This document shows, in pieces, positions 34,284 through 44,808 of a stretch of 64,000 nt of DNA. The stretch's first letter is position 1. Each line of letters opens with the position of its first letter. The translations under genes and the position numbers were made by a program. The stretch is from the NCBI RefSeq assembly GCF_003315135.1, contig NZ_QNRK01000006.1:62001-126000 (forward strand), given 5' to 3'. The notes under the pieces are model-generated. The model was given only the letters and a program-made list of their open reading frames with translations. It searched no databases and was not told where the DNA came from. The stretch is from Roseiarcus fermentans (GTDB lineage: Bacteria; Pseudomonadota; Alphaproteobacteria; Rhizobiales; Beijerinckiaceae).

Positions 34284-34704
34284 TGTCGACCCCGCCAAGG
34301 CGCCGGGATCGTCGGTTTCGAAGGCCGGCGCCGCGCGCGTTCCCGAGCGCTGCGGGCAGCCTTCCGAAGCGCGCCGTCCGCGCCTGCGGCCCCGATCCGC
34401 TTTCGACGCCGGCGGATATGGCCTCCGAGCAGGGTAGGGGGACCAGCCGAAGGATGGCCGACGGCGCCGGCCGGGCTGAGGCCCGGCGGATGCGCGGCTC
34501 GCGCAAGCAAGCGCGCAAGAGCGTGATCGCGCAGGCGTGCGTCACGGGGCGCGCGATTCCGTTTTCGGCCTTGTCCGCCTGGGGCGCGCCGCCTGGCGAG
34601 GGCGGTTTCCGCGCCGCGGCGCGGCAACGCCGGCCCGGCCGCTTGCCACGGCGGCGCAAAAGTCCGACTCTCGGCGCCCTGCGGAAAGGGCGGCCTCGGG
34701 CGCG
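34284..34704. other. 421-bp gap with one stem-loop, no gene recognised
   Basis: I see no credible coding sequence here; the open frames are GC-rich read-through without family features. A 7-bp perfect stem with a TGAG loop (34470-34487, GCCGGGC/GCCCGGC) could end the importer transcript, though no T-run follows. The promoter for the kinase gene should lie in the last 200 bp; no clear -35/-10 or -24/-12 element stands out. Confidence 0.5.
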
Positions 34705-37029
34705 ATGAACACGGCCTATATCGGAGTGGACGTCGGCACGGGCAGCGCCCGCGCCGGCGCGTTCGACGCCGGCGGCCGGTTGTTGGCCACCGCCAGGCGG
34801 CCGGTCGCGCTCTGGCGCGAACCCGGCGACGTCGTCGAGCAGTCCACGGCCGACATCTGGCGCGCCACGACCGAGGCGGTGCGCGAGGCCGTGGCGACCA
34901 GCGGCCTTCCGCCCGACGCCTTCGCCGGCGTCGGCTTCGCCGCCACCTGCTCGCTCGTCGCGCTCGACGCCCGGCTTGCGCCGCTGTCGATCAACCGGGC
35001 GGACGCCCCCGGCCGCGACGTCATGGCCTGGATGGACCACCGCGCGGCCGAGGACGCGGAGCGCATCAACGCCGGCGGGCACGAGGTTCTGGCTTATGTC
35101 GGCGGCGCGCTGTCGCCCGAGATGCAGATCCCCAAGCTCGCCTGGCTCAATCGCAGGAAGCCGGAGACCTTCGCCAGGGCGGCGCACTTCCTTTCGCTCA
35201 CCGACTATCTGTCCTTCCGCGCGACGGGGACGCTCGCGCGCTCGCTCTGCTCGGTCGCTTGCAAGTTCGGCTATCTGGCGCACGAACGGCGCTGGCCGAA
35301 AGCGTTCCTCGACAGCGTCGGCCTCGGCGCGCTCGCGGCCGACGGCTTCGCCCGGCTCGGCGCCGAGATCGTCGATCCCGGAACGGCCCTCGGGCGCGGA
35401 CTCGCCGCCGAAGCCGCCGCCGCCATGGGGCTCGCGGAAGGCGCGCCGGTCGGAGCGGGGCTCGTTGACGCCCATGCCGGCGCGCTCGCCTCGCTCGGGG
35501 CGCGCGAGGGCGGGGCGCCCGGCGATCCGCGCCGGCGGCTCGCCCTGATCCTCGGCACGTCGTGCGGCTGCCTCGCGGTGTCGGACGAGCCGCGTTTCGT
35601 CGAGTCCCTGTGGGGACCGCACTGGTCCGCGCTGACTCCGGGCCAGTGGCTGCTCGACGGCGGACAGTCGGCTTTCGGCGCGGCGATCGACCGGATCGTC
35701 CGCATGCACCCGATGTCCCATGAGGGTCTGGCCGGCGGCCTCGCCGCGCTCGAGCGGCGGCTGGCCCAGCGGACGGGCGGGCTCGCGCAGGCGGCCCTCC
35801 TCGCCGCCGACCTCCACGTTCTGCCCTCGTTCATCGGCGAGCGGGCGCCGGTCGCCGACTCTTCCGCGCGCGGCGGCGTGGTTGGGCTCGATCTGAGCGA
35901 GGACGCGGCGAGTCTCGAGGCGCTCTATGTCGCCGGCGTTTGCGGACTCGCCTACGGCGTCGCCGATATCGTCGCGGCCTTCGGGCGCGCCGGTTTCGTC
36001 TTCGACGCGATCGTGGCGAGCGGCGGCGCGGCGGCGAGCCCGCTCGTGCGCCGGATCGTCGCCGACGCTTGCGGGATCACGGTCGCCTCGCCCGAGACGC
36101 CCGAACCCGTGCTGCTCGGCTCGGCGATGATCGCCGCTGCGGCCTCGGGGCGCGAAACCGTGACCTCGGCGATGGCGTCGATGTCGGCGCTCGGCGCGCG
36201 GGTCGAGCCCGCGGGCGGCGCGATCGCCGCGTTTCACGCCCGCAAGCGCCGCGCCTTCGCCATACTGACGCGGGCGGAACGCGCGGCGCGGGCGGTCATG
36301 CGCGAAGCCCGCTGGCCGGAGGTCGTCATCTTCGATTGCGACGGCGTCCTCGTCGACAGCGAACTCATCGCCCTCGGCGTCACCCGCCGCATGCTCGGCG
36401 AGGCCGGCCTCAGTCTGAGCGACGAGGAGACGCGCGAACGCTTTCTCGGCATGCGCCAGGACGGCGCGCTCGAGCGAATCCAGGGCGAACGCGGCGTGCC
36501 GTTGCCGAAGGGGTTTTCCGCCGCGCTCGCGCGCGAGATTCTCGCGACCTTCGAGCGCGAGCTGAAAGGCGTCGACGGCGTGCGTCAGGCGGTCGGCGGG
36601 CTCGACGCCCGTGTCTGCGTCGCCTCCTCGAGCGCGCCGCTGCGCCTCCGCTTCGCCTTGCGCGTGACCGACTACGAATCGCTGTTTGCGCCGAATATCT
36701 TTTCCTCCACGGAAGTTCAGCGCGGCAAGCCCTGGCCCGACCTGTTCCTGTTCGCCGCGCGCGCCATGCGGGCCGCGCCACATGACTGCCTCGTGATCGA
36801 GGACAGCGTCGCCGGCGTGACCGCGGCGCGCGCCGCAGGGATGACCGTCTTCGGCTTCGCCGGGGCGAGCCACTTCTCCAAGCCGGCTCAGGCCGAGGAA
36901 TTGACGGCCGCAGGGGCGGCGCTCATCTTCGCCGACATGGCGCGGCTGCCGCAGCTCGTCGAGGAATGGCGCGCGCGCGGCGCGGCGCGGGAGCACGAAT
37001 GGCGCGAAAAACCGATCACGACGGACTGA
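34705..37029 (+). CDS. FGGY carbohydrate kinase fused to a HAD phosphatase
   Basis: This 774-residue protein joins two enzymes. Residues 1-525 are a FGGY kinase close to the D-ribulokinase group: YIGVDVGTGSARAGAFDAGG, EQSTADIW, GFAATCSLV, WMDHRA, GGALSPEMQIPKLAWLNR, and the C-terminal ATP loop SGGAAASPLVRRIVADA. From residue 540 a HAD-IA (beta-phosphoglucomutase-like) domain begins: VVIFDCDGVLVDS with nucleophile Asp544 and Asp546, CVASSSAP, the Lys in RGKPWPDLF and the acidic VIEDSVAG. A sugar kinase and a sugar-phosphate phosphatase in one chain is unusual. It is followed, with 31 nt overlap, by a SorC regulator, and belongs to a polyol locus; D-ribulose is the likely substrate. Confidence 0.9.
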   Translation: MNTAYIGVDVGTGSARAGAFDAGGRLLATARRPVALWREPGDVVEQSTADIWRATTEAVREAVATSGLPPDAFAGVGFAATCSLVALDARLAPLSINRADAPGRDVMAWMDHRAAEDAERINAGGHEVLAYVGGALSPEMQIPKLAWLNRRKPETFARAAHFLSLTDYLSFRATGTLARSLCSVACKFGYLAHERRWPKAFLDSVGLGALAADGFARLGAEIVDPGTALGRGLAAEAAAAMGLAEGAPVGAGLVDAHAGALASLGAREGGAPGDPRRRLALILGTSCGCLAVSDEPRFVESLWGPHWSALTPGQWLLDGGQSAFGAAIDRIVRMHPMSHEGLAGGLAALERRLAQRTGGLAQAALLAADLHVLPSFIGERAPVADSSARGGVVGLDLSEDAASLEALYVAGVCGLAYGVADIVAAFGRAGFVFDAIVASGGAAASPLVRRIVADACGITVASPETPEPVLLGSAMIAAAASGRETVTSAMASMSALGARVEPAGGAIAAFHARKRRAFAILTRAERAARAVMREARWPEVVIFDCDGVLVDSELIALGVTRRMLGEAGLSLSDEETRERFLGMRQDGALERIQGERGVPLPKGFSAALAREILATFERELKGVDGVRQAVGGLDARVCVASSSAPLRLRFALRVTDYESLFAPNIFSSTEVQRGKPWPDLFLFAARAMRAAPHDCLVIEDSVAGVTAARAAGMTVFGFAGASHFSKPAQAEELTAAGAALIFADMARLPQLVEEWRARGAAREHEWREKPITTD

Positions 37030-37955
37030 GACTCGACGAGGCCGCGCGTGCGGGCTGGCTCTACTACGTCGCCGGCAACACTCAGGACGAGATCGCCCGC
37101 AAGCTCGGCATCTCGCGCCAGGCCGCGCAGCGCCTCGTGTCGCTCGCCATCAGCGAGCGGCTGATCAAGGTGCGCCTCGATCATCCGATCGCCCGCTGCA
37201 TGGAGCTCGCCGCCGCGCTCAAGCTTCGCTACGACCTGCGCTACTGCGACATCGCTCCGACCGACCCGGACTCGACCTCCTCGACGCTCGGCATCGCCCA
37301 GGCGGCGGCGACCGAGTTCGAGCGCTGGCTGCGGCGGACGGAGCCCGCGATCATCGGCATCGGCACCGGCCGCACCATGCGCGCCGTCGCGGACCAGTTG
37401 CCGGCGATGGAGTGCCCGCAGCACAGGCTGGTCGCGCTCGTCGGCACCACCAAGGTCGACGGCTCCTCGTCGTTCTTCGACGTGATCATCCGGCTTTCCG
37501 ATACGGTGCGCGCGCCCCACTATCCCATGCCGCTGCCGGTGGTCGCCCGATCGGTCGAGGAGCGCGAACTGCTCACGAGCCTCGCCTCGGTGAAGAGCCT
37601 GTTCGACATGGTCGCGCGCACCGACGTCATCTTCGTCGGCGTCGGCTCGATCAGCGATTCGGCCCCGCTCGTGCAGGACGGCATCATCACCCGGCAGGAG
37701 GCCGAGGCGATGCGCAACGCCGGCGCGGTGGGCGAGATCACCGGCTGGGCGTTCGACGGCGCGGGCCGGGTCCTGACCGAGGGCTTCAACCTGCGCGTCG
37801 CCGGCGCGCCGCTGCGCAAGGCCGGCAATCGCCTGGTGATCGGCGTCGCCATGGGCCCGTCCCGGCGGGCGCCCCTGCGGGCGGCTCTCATGGGAGGATT
37901 GATTTCCGGGCTCGTCACGGATGAAAGCACCGCGGAACACTTGCTGCAGCGCTAG
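36999..37955 (+). CDS. SorC/DeoR-type sugar-binding transcriptional regulator
   Basis: This 318-residue regulator has an N-terminal helix-turn-helix of the sigma-like SorC kind (YYVAGNTQDEIARKLGISRQ then AAQRLV, about 23-50) and a C-terminal SorC sugar-phosphate-binding domain with IGIGTGRTMRAV, VALVGT, IFVGVGSI and AGAVGEI. It should sense a phosphorylated sugar or polyol and control the adjacent importer and dehydrogenases. ATG 36999 lies inside the end of the kinase-phosphatase gene; translation is probably coupled. Confidence 0.93.
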   Translation: MARKTDHDGLRLDEAARAGWLYYVAGNTQDEIARKLGISRQAAQRLVSLAISERLIKVRLDHPIARCMELAAALKLRYDLRYCDIAPTDPDSTSSTLGIAQAAATEFERWLRRTEPAIIGIGTGRTMRAVADQLPAMECPQHRLVALVGTTKVDGSSSFFDVIIRLSDTVRAPHYPMPLPVVARSVEERELLTSLASVKSLFDMVARTDVIFVGVGSISDSAPLVQDGIITRQEAEAMRNAGAVGEITGWAFDGAGRVLTEGFNLRVAGAPLRKAGNRLVIGVAMGPSRRAPLRAALMGGLISGLVTDESTAEHLLQR

Positions 37956-38172
37956 GCGCCTGCCGGCGACTTGGGCGCCCGCAAAAGGACAAACTCTCGT
38001 CGTTTCAATATGTTATAACTCGCCTGGCGTGTTGGTGGCGGAAACTGCCTTTCGGTTGTGCAGCGCAGCGACGATTTCCCGTTGACTTGGCGGCGTCTGT
38101 ATGGTGAGTATTCGCCCGCTACCTAAGCAATTGCCCACCACACGTGGCGTTGCTCACTGGAGGATTACGTTC
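37956..38172 (+). promoter_or_regulatory. Regulatory region of the polyol importer operon
   Basis: This gap holds two AT-richer islands: one with TATAAC (38014-38019), and a TTGACT (38082-38087) that could be a -35. CGTGTTGGTGGC (about 38029-38040) and its imperfect inverse within GCCCACCACACGTGGC (about 38132-38147) flank the TTGACT and are candidate SorC sites. GGAGGA just before the ATG is the ribosome site. Element assignments are tentative. Confidence 0.35.
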
Positions 38173-39489
<1,317 letters not shown>

Positions 39490-39502
39490 CCTCGATCCGG
39501 AC

Positions 39503-39531
39503 CGCCTCGCGGCCAGTTTGTCCGCGAGGCG
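39503..39531 (+). repeat. Stem-loop 1 after the binding-protein gene
   Basis: A perfect 10-bp inverted repeat, CGCCTCGCGG / CCGCGAGGCG, with a 9-nt loop, 13 nt after the smoE stop. Such structures commonly protect the binding-protein mRNA and lower permease expression. Confidence 0.6.
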
Positions 39532-39552
39532 TCCTCGAGACGTCCTCCCCTT

Positions 39553-39572
39553 CCCTCCCCGATTGGGGAGGG
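39553..39572 (+). repeat. Stem-loop 2 between binding protein and permease
   Basis: CCCTCCCC-GATT-GGGGAGGG, a perfect 8-bp stem with a 4-nt loop, followed by CCTTTC. With stem-loop 1 it makes a tandem structure in the 212-bp gap, so partial termination or mRNA processing is likely. Confidence 0.6.
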
Positions 39573-39701
39573 CCTTTCGACCGGCGCGACATCCGCCGGG
39601 ACGACGAATCGTCCGCCTCGCAGACGGGCTCTCCGAGCCTTTGACACCGTATCCCAACCCGGGAACGGCCGCCGACACCAACCGCGGGAGGCCTTTCAAG
39701 G

Positions 39702-40574
39702 ATGGCGACCCAACAGACTTCCGCCGCAGCCCGGGTGCTCGTGGCGCCCTCGGTCATCCTGCTGTTCCTGTGGATGATCGTGCCGCTGGCGATGACGCTC
39801 TATTTCTCGAGCCTGCGTTACAGCCTGCTCGACGCCGAGAACATCGGTTTCGTCGGCTTTCAGAACTACGCCGCCTTTCTCTCCGACCCGGACTTTCTCT
39901 CCGCGCTGGTGAACACGCTGGTTCTCGTGGGCTCCGTGCTGGTGATCAGCGTCGGCGGCGGAATCCTCGTCGCGCTGCTGATGGACCAGCCGGTGTTCGG
40001 GCAGAACGCGCTCCGCCTGATGGTGATCGCGCCCTTCTTCGTCATGCCGACGGTGAGCGCGCTCGTCTGGAAGAACCTGCTGATGAACCCCGACTCGGGG
40101 CTGTTCGCCTGGATCGCCCGGTCGCTCGGCATGGAGCCCGTCGTCTGGTTCACCAACCATCCGATGATGTCGGTTGTCATCGTCGTCTCGTGGGAGTGGC
40201 TGCCGTTCGCGAGCCTGATCCTGCTCACCGCGCTGCAGTCGCTCGACGAGGAGCAGAAGGAGGCGGCGCAACTCGACGGCGCCGGCGCCCTCCCGTACTT
40301 CTTCTATATCGTGTTGCCGCATATCGCCCGCGCCATCACAGTCGTGATCCTGATCGAGACGATCTTCCTGCTCAGCGTGTTCGCAGAAATCTACGTGACG
40401 ACGGGGGGCGGGCCGGGCGTAGCCACCACCAACATCCCCTTCCTCGTCTACAAGGAGGCGCTGCTCAACTTCGATGTCGGCGCGGCGTCCGCCGGCGGTA
40501 TCGTCGCCGTCATTCTCGCCAACATCGTCGCGATCTTCCTGATGCGGATCGTCGGCCGGAACCTGGAGGGCTGA
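39702..40574 (+). CDS. smoF: Polyol ABC transporter permease (SmoF-like)
   Basis: This 290-residue inner-membrane permease has six membrane segments and belongs to the MalF-type family used for polyols. It has TLYFSSLRYSLLDAENIGFV near the N-terminus and the EAA docking loop EEQKEAAQLDGAGALPYFFY. The ATG at 39702 follows AAGG closely. It is the second transporter gene, behind the two stem-loops, and is followed after 4 nt by the partner permease. Confidence 0.94.
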   Translation: MATQQTSAAARVLVAPSVILLFLWMIVPLAMTLYFSSLRYSLLDAENIGFVGFQNYAAFLSDPDFLSALVNTLVLVGSVLVISVGGGILVALLMDQPVFGQNALRLMVIAPFFVMPTVSALVWKNLLMNPDSGLFAWIARSLGMEPVVWFTNHPMMSVVIVVSWEWLPFASLILLTALQSLDEEQKEAAQLDGAGALPYFFYIVLPHIARAITVVILIETIFLLSVFAEIYVTTGGGPGVATTNIPFLVYKEALLNFDVGAASAGGIVAVILANIVAIFLMRIVGRNLEG

Positions 40575-40578
40575 CAAG

Positions 40579-41409
40579 ATGGCCATGAAGCAATCCCCGG
40601 CCAAGCGGGTCGGCGTCACCGTCGCCGCATGGCTCGTCGCCTTCCTGATCTTCTTCCCGATCCTGTGGACCTTCCTCACCAGCTTCAAGAGCGAGCTCGA
40701 CGCCATCGCGATGCCGCCGAAGTTCCTGTTCTTCAACTGGACGCTGGAAAACTACGCCGAGGTCCAGGAGCGCTCGAACTACCTGAAATACGCCTTCAAT
40801 TCGATCGTGCTGTCGGTCGGCGCCAACTTCGTCGGGCTCCTCATCGCGGTGCCCGCCGCCTGGGCGATGGCGTTTGCGCCCGGCAAACGCACCAAGGACC
40901 TCCTGATGTGGATGCTGTCGACCAAGATGATGCCGGCGGTCGGCGTGCTCGTTCCGATCTACCTGCTGTTCCGCGACCTGGGGCTGCTCGACAGCCTGTG
41001 GGGCATCGGCTTCGTCCTGATGCTCCTGAACCTGCCGATCATCATCTGGATGCTCTACACCTACTTCAAGGAGATCCCGGTCGACATCCTCGAGGCGGCG
41101 CGCATGGACGGGGCGTCGCTGCTCAACGAAATCCTCTACGTGCTCACGCCGATGGCCGTACCCGGCATCGCCTCGACGATGCTGCTCGCGATCATCCTGT
41201 CGTGGAACGAGGCGTTCTGGACGCTCAACCTCGCGACCTCCAACGCCGCTCCCCTCACCGCCTTCATCGCCTCTTATTCGGCGCCGGAAGGGTTCTTCTG
41301 GGCGAAGCTGTCGGCGGCTTCGACCCTCGCCATCGCGCCGATTCTCGTTCTCGGCTGGTTCTCGCAGAAGCAGCTCGTGCGCGGCCTGACCTTCGGCGCG
41401 GTCAAATAA
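40579..41409 (+). CDS. smoG: Polyol ABC transporter permease (SmoG-like)
   Basis: This 276-residue permease is the MalG-type partner: six membrane segments, [14 protein letters not shown] near the start, the EAA loop [20 protein letters not shown] and the standard ending [11 protein letters not shown]. It lies 4 nt after the first permease gene and 25 nt before the ATPase gene. Confidence 0.95.
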   Translation: MAMKQSPAKRVGVTVAAWLVAFLIFFPILWTFLTSFKSELDAIAMPPKFLFFNWTLENYAEVQERSNYLKYAFNSIVLSVGANFVGLLIAVPAAWAMAFAPGKRTKDLLMWMLSTKMMPAVGVLVPIYLLFRDLGLLDSLWGIGFVLMLLNLPIIIWMLYTYFKEIPVDILEAARMDGASLLNEILYVLTPMAVPGIASTMLLAIILSWNEAFWTLNLATSNAAPLTAFIASYSAPEGFFWAKLSAASTLAIAPILVLGWFSQKQLVRGLTFGAVK

Positions 41410-41434
41410 GCCGGCAACAGGGAGACATGCGACC

Positions 41435-42436
41435 ATGGGCAGCATTCAACTGAAGTCGGTTCGCAAGGCCTTCGGCGGCGTCAGCGTGATCAACGGCGTC
41501 GATCTCGATATCAAGAACGGCGAGTTCGCCGTGTTCGTGGGCCCATCCGGCTGCGGCAAGTCCACGCTGCTCAGGCTCATCGCCGGGCTCGAGGACGTGA
41601 CCTCGGGCGAGGTGCTGATCGACGGGAAGGCCGTCACCGACGTCGGCCCCGCGCAGCGGGGCCTCGCGATGGTGTTCCAGTCCTACGCGCTCTATCCGCA
41701 CATGAGCGTGCGCAACAACATCGCCTTCGCCCTTAAGATGGCGGGCGAGAAGACCGACGTGATCGAGCGGAAGGTGGCCAAGGCGGCGGCGACGCTGAAC
41801 CTCACCGACTATCTCGACCGCAAGCCGCGCCAGCTGTCCGGCGGCCAACGCCAGCGCGTCGCGATCGGCCGCGCCATCGTGCGCGAGCCGAAAGCGTTCC
41901 TGTTCGACGAACCGCTGTCCAACCTCGACGCGTCGCTCAGGGTTCAGATGCGGGTCGAGATCGGCGAGCTGCACAACGACCTCAAGACGACCATGATCTA
42001 CGTCACCCACGATCAGGTCGAGGCGATGACGATGGCCGACAAGATCGTGGTGCTCGACAAGGGATCGGTGGCGCAGGTCGGCACGCCGCTCGAACTCTAC
42101 AACCGGCCGAACGGCCTGTTCGTGGCGGGCTTCATCGGCTCGCCCAAGATGAACTTCATCAAAGGGCCGTCGTCGGAAAGGCGCGGCGCGGCGATCCTCG
42201 GCATCCGCCCCGAGCACGTCGCCGTCTCGACCACCGCGGGCGAGTGGCCGGCGACGGTGCGGCTCGCCGAACACCTCGGCTCCGACACCTTCGTTCACGC
42301 CGAGGGCGACGGCATCGGCCCGCTGACGCTCAGGCTCGAAGGGGAAGCGCCGCTGAAGCCGGACCAGAGGATTTTCGTCACGCCGCGCGAAGCCAACATC
42401 CACAAGTTCGACACCAACGGCCGGCGCATCGACTGA
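41435..42436 (+). CDS. smoK: Polyol ABC transporter ATP-binding protein (SmoK/MalK-like)
   Basis: This 333-residue ATPase has Walker [11 protein letters not shown]-loop [12 protein letters not shown], signature LSGGQRQR, Walker B FLFDEP, D-loop SNLDA and switch His in YVTHDQ. The C-terminal TOBE regulatory domain (about 235-333) is shorter than in MalK. It powers the SmoEFG importer. It could also serve the importer at 31169-34283, which has no ATPase of its own; sharing of MsmK/MalK-type ATPases is known in other bacteria. Confidence 0.96.
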   Translation: MGSIQLKSVRKAFGGVSVINGVDLDIKNGEFAVFVGPSGCGKSTLLRLIAGLEDVTSGEVLIDGKAVTDVGPAQRGLAMVFQSYALYPHMSVRNNIAFALKMAGEKTDVIERKVAKAAATLNLTDYLDRKPRQLSGGQRQRVAIGRAIVREPKAFLFDEPLSNLDASLRVQMRVEIGELHNDLKTTMIYVTHDQVEAMTMADKIVVLDKGSVAQVGTPLELYNRPNGLFVAGFIGSPKMNFIKGPSSERRGAAILGIRPEHVAVSTTAGEWPATVRLAEHLGSDTFVHAEGDGIGPLTLRLEGEAPLKPDQRIFVTPREANIHKFDTNGRRID

Positions 42437-42488
42437 TCGCCGCCGCCGGCTCGGGCCCTGGGCTTCAAGAATCAGTGGACAAAAACTC

Positions 42489-43967
42489 ATGAGCGTCAAA
42501 CTCACCCTCGCCGCTTCGGCGAACCTGCCGGCCGGCGTCGCCGCGCCGAGATACCGTCGCGCGGATCTGAAGCCGGGCATCCTCCATATCGGCGTGGGCA
42601 ACTTCCACCGCGCCCATCAGGCGGTCTATCTCGACGACCTGTTCAACGCCGGCCACGACCACGACTGGGCGCTCGTCGGCGCGGGAGTCCGCGAACCCGA
42701 CGTCGACATGCGGGCGAAGCTTCAGGCGCAGGACTGGCTGACGACCGTGGTCGAGCAGGAGGCGGACGCCGCCACGGTGCGCGTCACCGGCGCGATGATC
42801 GACTTCGTGACGCCGTTCGACGTCGAGGCGAACCTCGCCGCGCTGGCCCGGCCGGAGATCCGCATCGTGTCGCTGACGGTGACGGAGGGCGGCTACTACA
42901 TCTCGCCCGCGACCCAGCGCTTCGACCCGGCGCATCCGGAGATCGTCTATGACGCGGCCCACCCCGACACGCCCAAGACGGCCTTCGGGCTGATCGCGGC
43001 GGGCCTGAAGCGCCGGCGGGCCGCGGGCCTCGCGCCCTTCACGGTCATGTCCTGCGACAACATCCCCGGCAACGGGCATGTGACGGAAAGCGCGGTCGCG
43101 GGTCTGGCCGAGCTTTCCGACCCGGAATTCGCGCGCTGGATCCGGGCGAACGTCGCCTTTCCCAACTCCATGGTCGACCGCATCACGCCGGCCACGACCG
43201 ATCGCGAGCGCGCGATCCTGCGCGATTCCTACGGCGTCGACGACGCCTGGCCGGTGTTCTGCGAGACGTTCCGGCAATGGGTGATCGAGGACAAGTTCCC
43301 CGCCGGCCGACCGGCGCTGGAGAAGGTCGGCGTCACCTTCACCGGCGACGTCGCGCCCTACGAATTGATGAAGATCCGCATCCTCAACGGCGGCCATGCC
43401 GCGATCGCCTATCCGGCCGGCCTTCTCGACATCCACTTCGTCCACGAGGCGATGGAGGATGCGCAGATCGCGGCTTTCCTCGAGACGCTGACGAAGCGCG
43501 AGATCATCCCGGTCGTGCCGCCGCCGCCGCAAGTCGACCTCGAGGCCTATCGCCAGAAGGTCGCCGAGCGCTTCGCCAACCCCAAGATCGGCGACACCAT
43601 CAGCCGCCTCTGCCTCGATGGATCGAACCGGCAGCCGAAGTTCATCCTGCCGACGGCGCGCGACCGCATCGCGGCCGGCGCCAGCGTCGAGGGACTGGCG
43701 CTCGTCTCGGCGCTGTGGTGCCGCTACGCTTACGGCGAATCGGAGAGCGGCAAGGTCATCCCGCCCAACGATCCGGCCTGGGATCGCCTGCAGGCGGCGG
43801 CGAGACCCGCCCGCGACGACCCCCGCGCCTTCCTCGCGATGGGCGATATCTTCGGCGACCTGGCGGACAATCCCGTCTACGTCGCGGCGTTCTCGGACGC
43901 GCTCGGCGCCTTGTGGGCGAATGGCGTGCGCGCGACCCTCGCGGGTTACCTCGAACGCGGGGCTTGA
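42489..43967 (+). CDS. mtlK: Mannitol dehydrogenase family protein (MtlK-like)
   Basis: This 492-residue long-chain polyol dehydrogenase has the nucleotide-binding start ILHIGVGNFHRAHQAVYLDD, the family SLTVTEGGYY and the catalytic region with KIRILNGGHA, where Lys is the general base. It is metal-independent and uses NAD to make fructose from mannitol or xylulose from D-arabinitol. Length matches MtlK of R. sphaeroides and Pseudomonas. It lies 52 nt after smoK in the same operon. Confidence 0.95.
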   Translation: MSVKLTLAASANLPAGVAAPRYRRADLKPGILHIGVGNFHRAHQAVYLDDLFNAGHDHDWALVGAGVREPDVDMRAKLQAQDWLTTVVEQEADAATVRVTGAMIDFVTPFDVEANLAALARPEIRIVSLTVTEGGYYISPATQRFDPAHPEIVYDAAHPDTPKTAFGLIAAGLKRRRAAGLAPFTVMSCDNIPGNGHVTESAVAGLAELSDPEFARWIRANVAFPNSMVDRITPATTDRERAILRDSYGVDDAWPVFCETFRQWVIEDKFPAGRPALEKVGVTFTGDVAPYELMKIRILNGGHAAIAYPAGLLDIHFVHEAMEDAQIAAFLETLTKREIIPVVPPPPQVDLEAYRQKVAERFANPKIGDTISRLCLDGSNRQPKFILPTARDRIAAGASVEGLALVSALWCRYAYGESESGKVIPPNDPAWDRLQAAARPARDDPRAFLAMGDIFGDLADNPVYVAAFSDALGALWANGVRATLAGYLERGA

Positions 43968-44021
43968 GCCTTCGCGTCGTTTCATGCCGGTCGAGCCGAC
44001 CGAGTGTCGGGAAAGGGCGAG

Positions 44022-44795
44022 ATGTACCTCGATCGCTTCAACCTCAAGGGGCGGGTCGCCGTCGTCACCGGCGGCGCCCAGGGAATCGGGCTCGCGTGCG
44101 TGGAGGCGCTCTGCGAGGCGGGGGCCCGCGTCATCATCGCAGACCGGAACCGGCGGACGGCGGACGACGCCCGCGCGGCGATGACCGTCAAGGGCTATTT
44201 GGTCGACGTCGTCGAAATGGACGTGACCGACCCGGGCCAGGTCGAGGCGGCCGCCGCCGGAATCCTGTCGGACTTCGGCAGGATCGACGTGCTGGTCTGC
44301 AACGCCGGCGTCGCCAGGCCGGACACCGCTTCCGAGGACGTCGGCGACCGCGACTGGCTCGATGTCGTCAACGTCAATCTCAACGGCGTCTTCTGGTGCT
44401 GCCGGGCCTTCGGCCGTCCCATGCTGGCGGCGGGGCGCGGCTCGATCGTCAACATCGGCTCGATGTCCGGGATCATCGCCAACAAGCCGCAGGCGCAGGC
44501 CAACTACAACGCCTCCAAGGCCGCCGTGCACCACCTGACGAAGTCGCTCGCCGCGGAATGGGGCGCGCGCGGCGTGCGGGTGAACGCGGTCGCGCCGACC
44601 TACGTCAATACGCCGCTCACCGCCTTGGCGAAGGCGAACAAGGCGATGTACGACGTCTGGATCGAGAACACGCCGATCGGGCGCGTGGGCGAGCCGGACG
44701 AGATCGCCGCGGTGGTTCTGTTCCTGGCCTCCGACGCGGCCAGCCTGATGACCGGTTCGATCGTGGTGGCGGACGGCGGCTACACGTGCTGGTAG
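44022..44795 (+). CDS. SDR polyol dehydrogenase (galactitol dehydrogenase-like)
   Basis: This 257-residue short-chain dehydrogenase has the cofactor motif TGGAQGIG, NAGVA, catalytic Ser in NIGSMSGIIA, YNASK, and the ending GGYTCW. The region SMSGIIANKPQAQANYNASK strongly recalls Rhodobacter galactitol/polyol dehydrogenase, including its Trp terminus. GTG 44004 opens the frame, but the ATG at 44022 has AAGGG 5 nt upstream and begins at the normal family length. It probably oxidises a secondary alcohol of a hexitol or pentitol. Confidence 0.92.
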   Translation: MYLDRFNLKGRVAVVTGGAQGIGLACVEALCEAGARVIIADRNRRTADDARAAMTVKGYLVDVVEMDVTDPGQVEAAAAGILSDFGRIDVLVCNAGVARPDTASEDVGDRDWLDVVNVNLNGVFWCCRAFGRPMLAAGRGSIVNIGSMSGIIANKPQAQANYNASKAAVHHLTKSLAAEWGARGVRVNAVAPTYVNTPLTALAKANKAMYDVWIENTPIGRVGEPDEIAAVVLFLASDAASLMTGSIVVADGGYTCW

Positions 44796-44808
44796 AGGGA
44801 AGGGACTC

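Noticed and set aside
34273-36996. 907-codon minus-strand frame opposite the kinase-phosphatase fusion
   Set aside because: Low-complexity Arg/Gly/Ala protein; the plus-strand kinase and HAD motifs are unmistakable.
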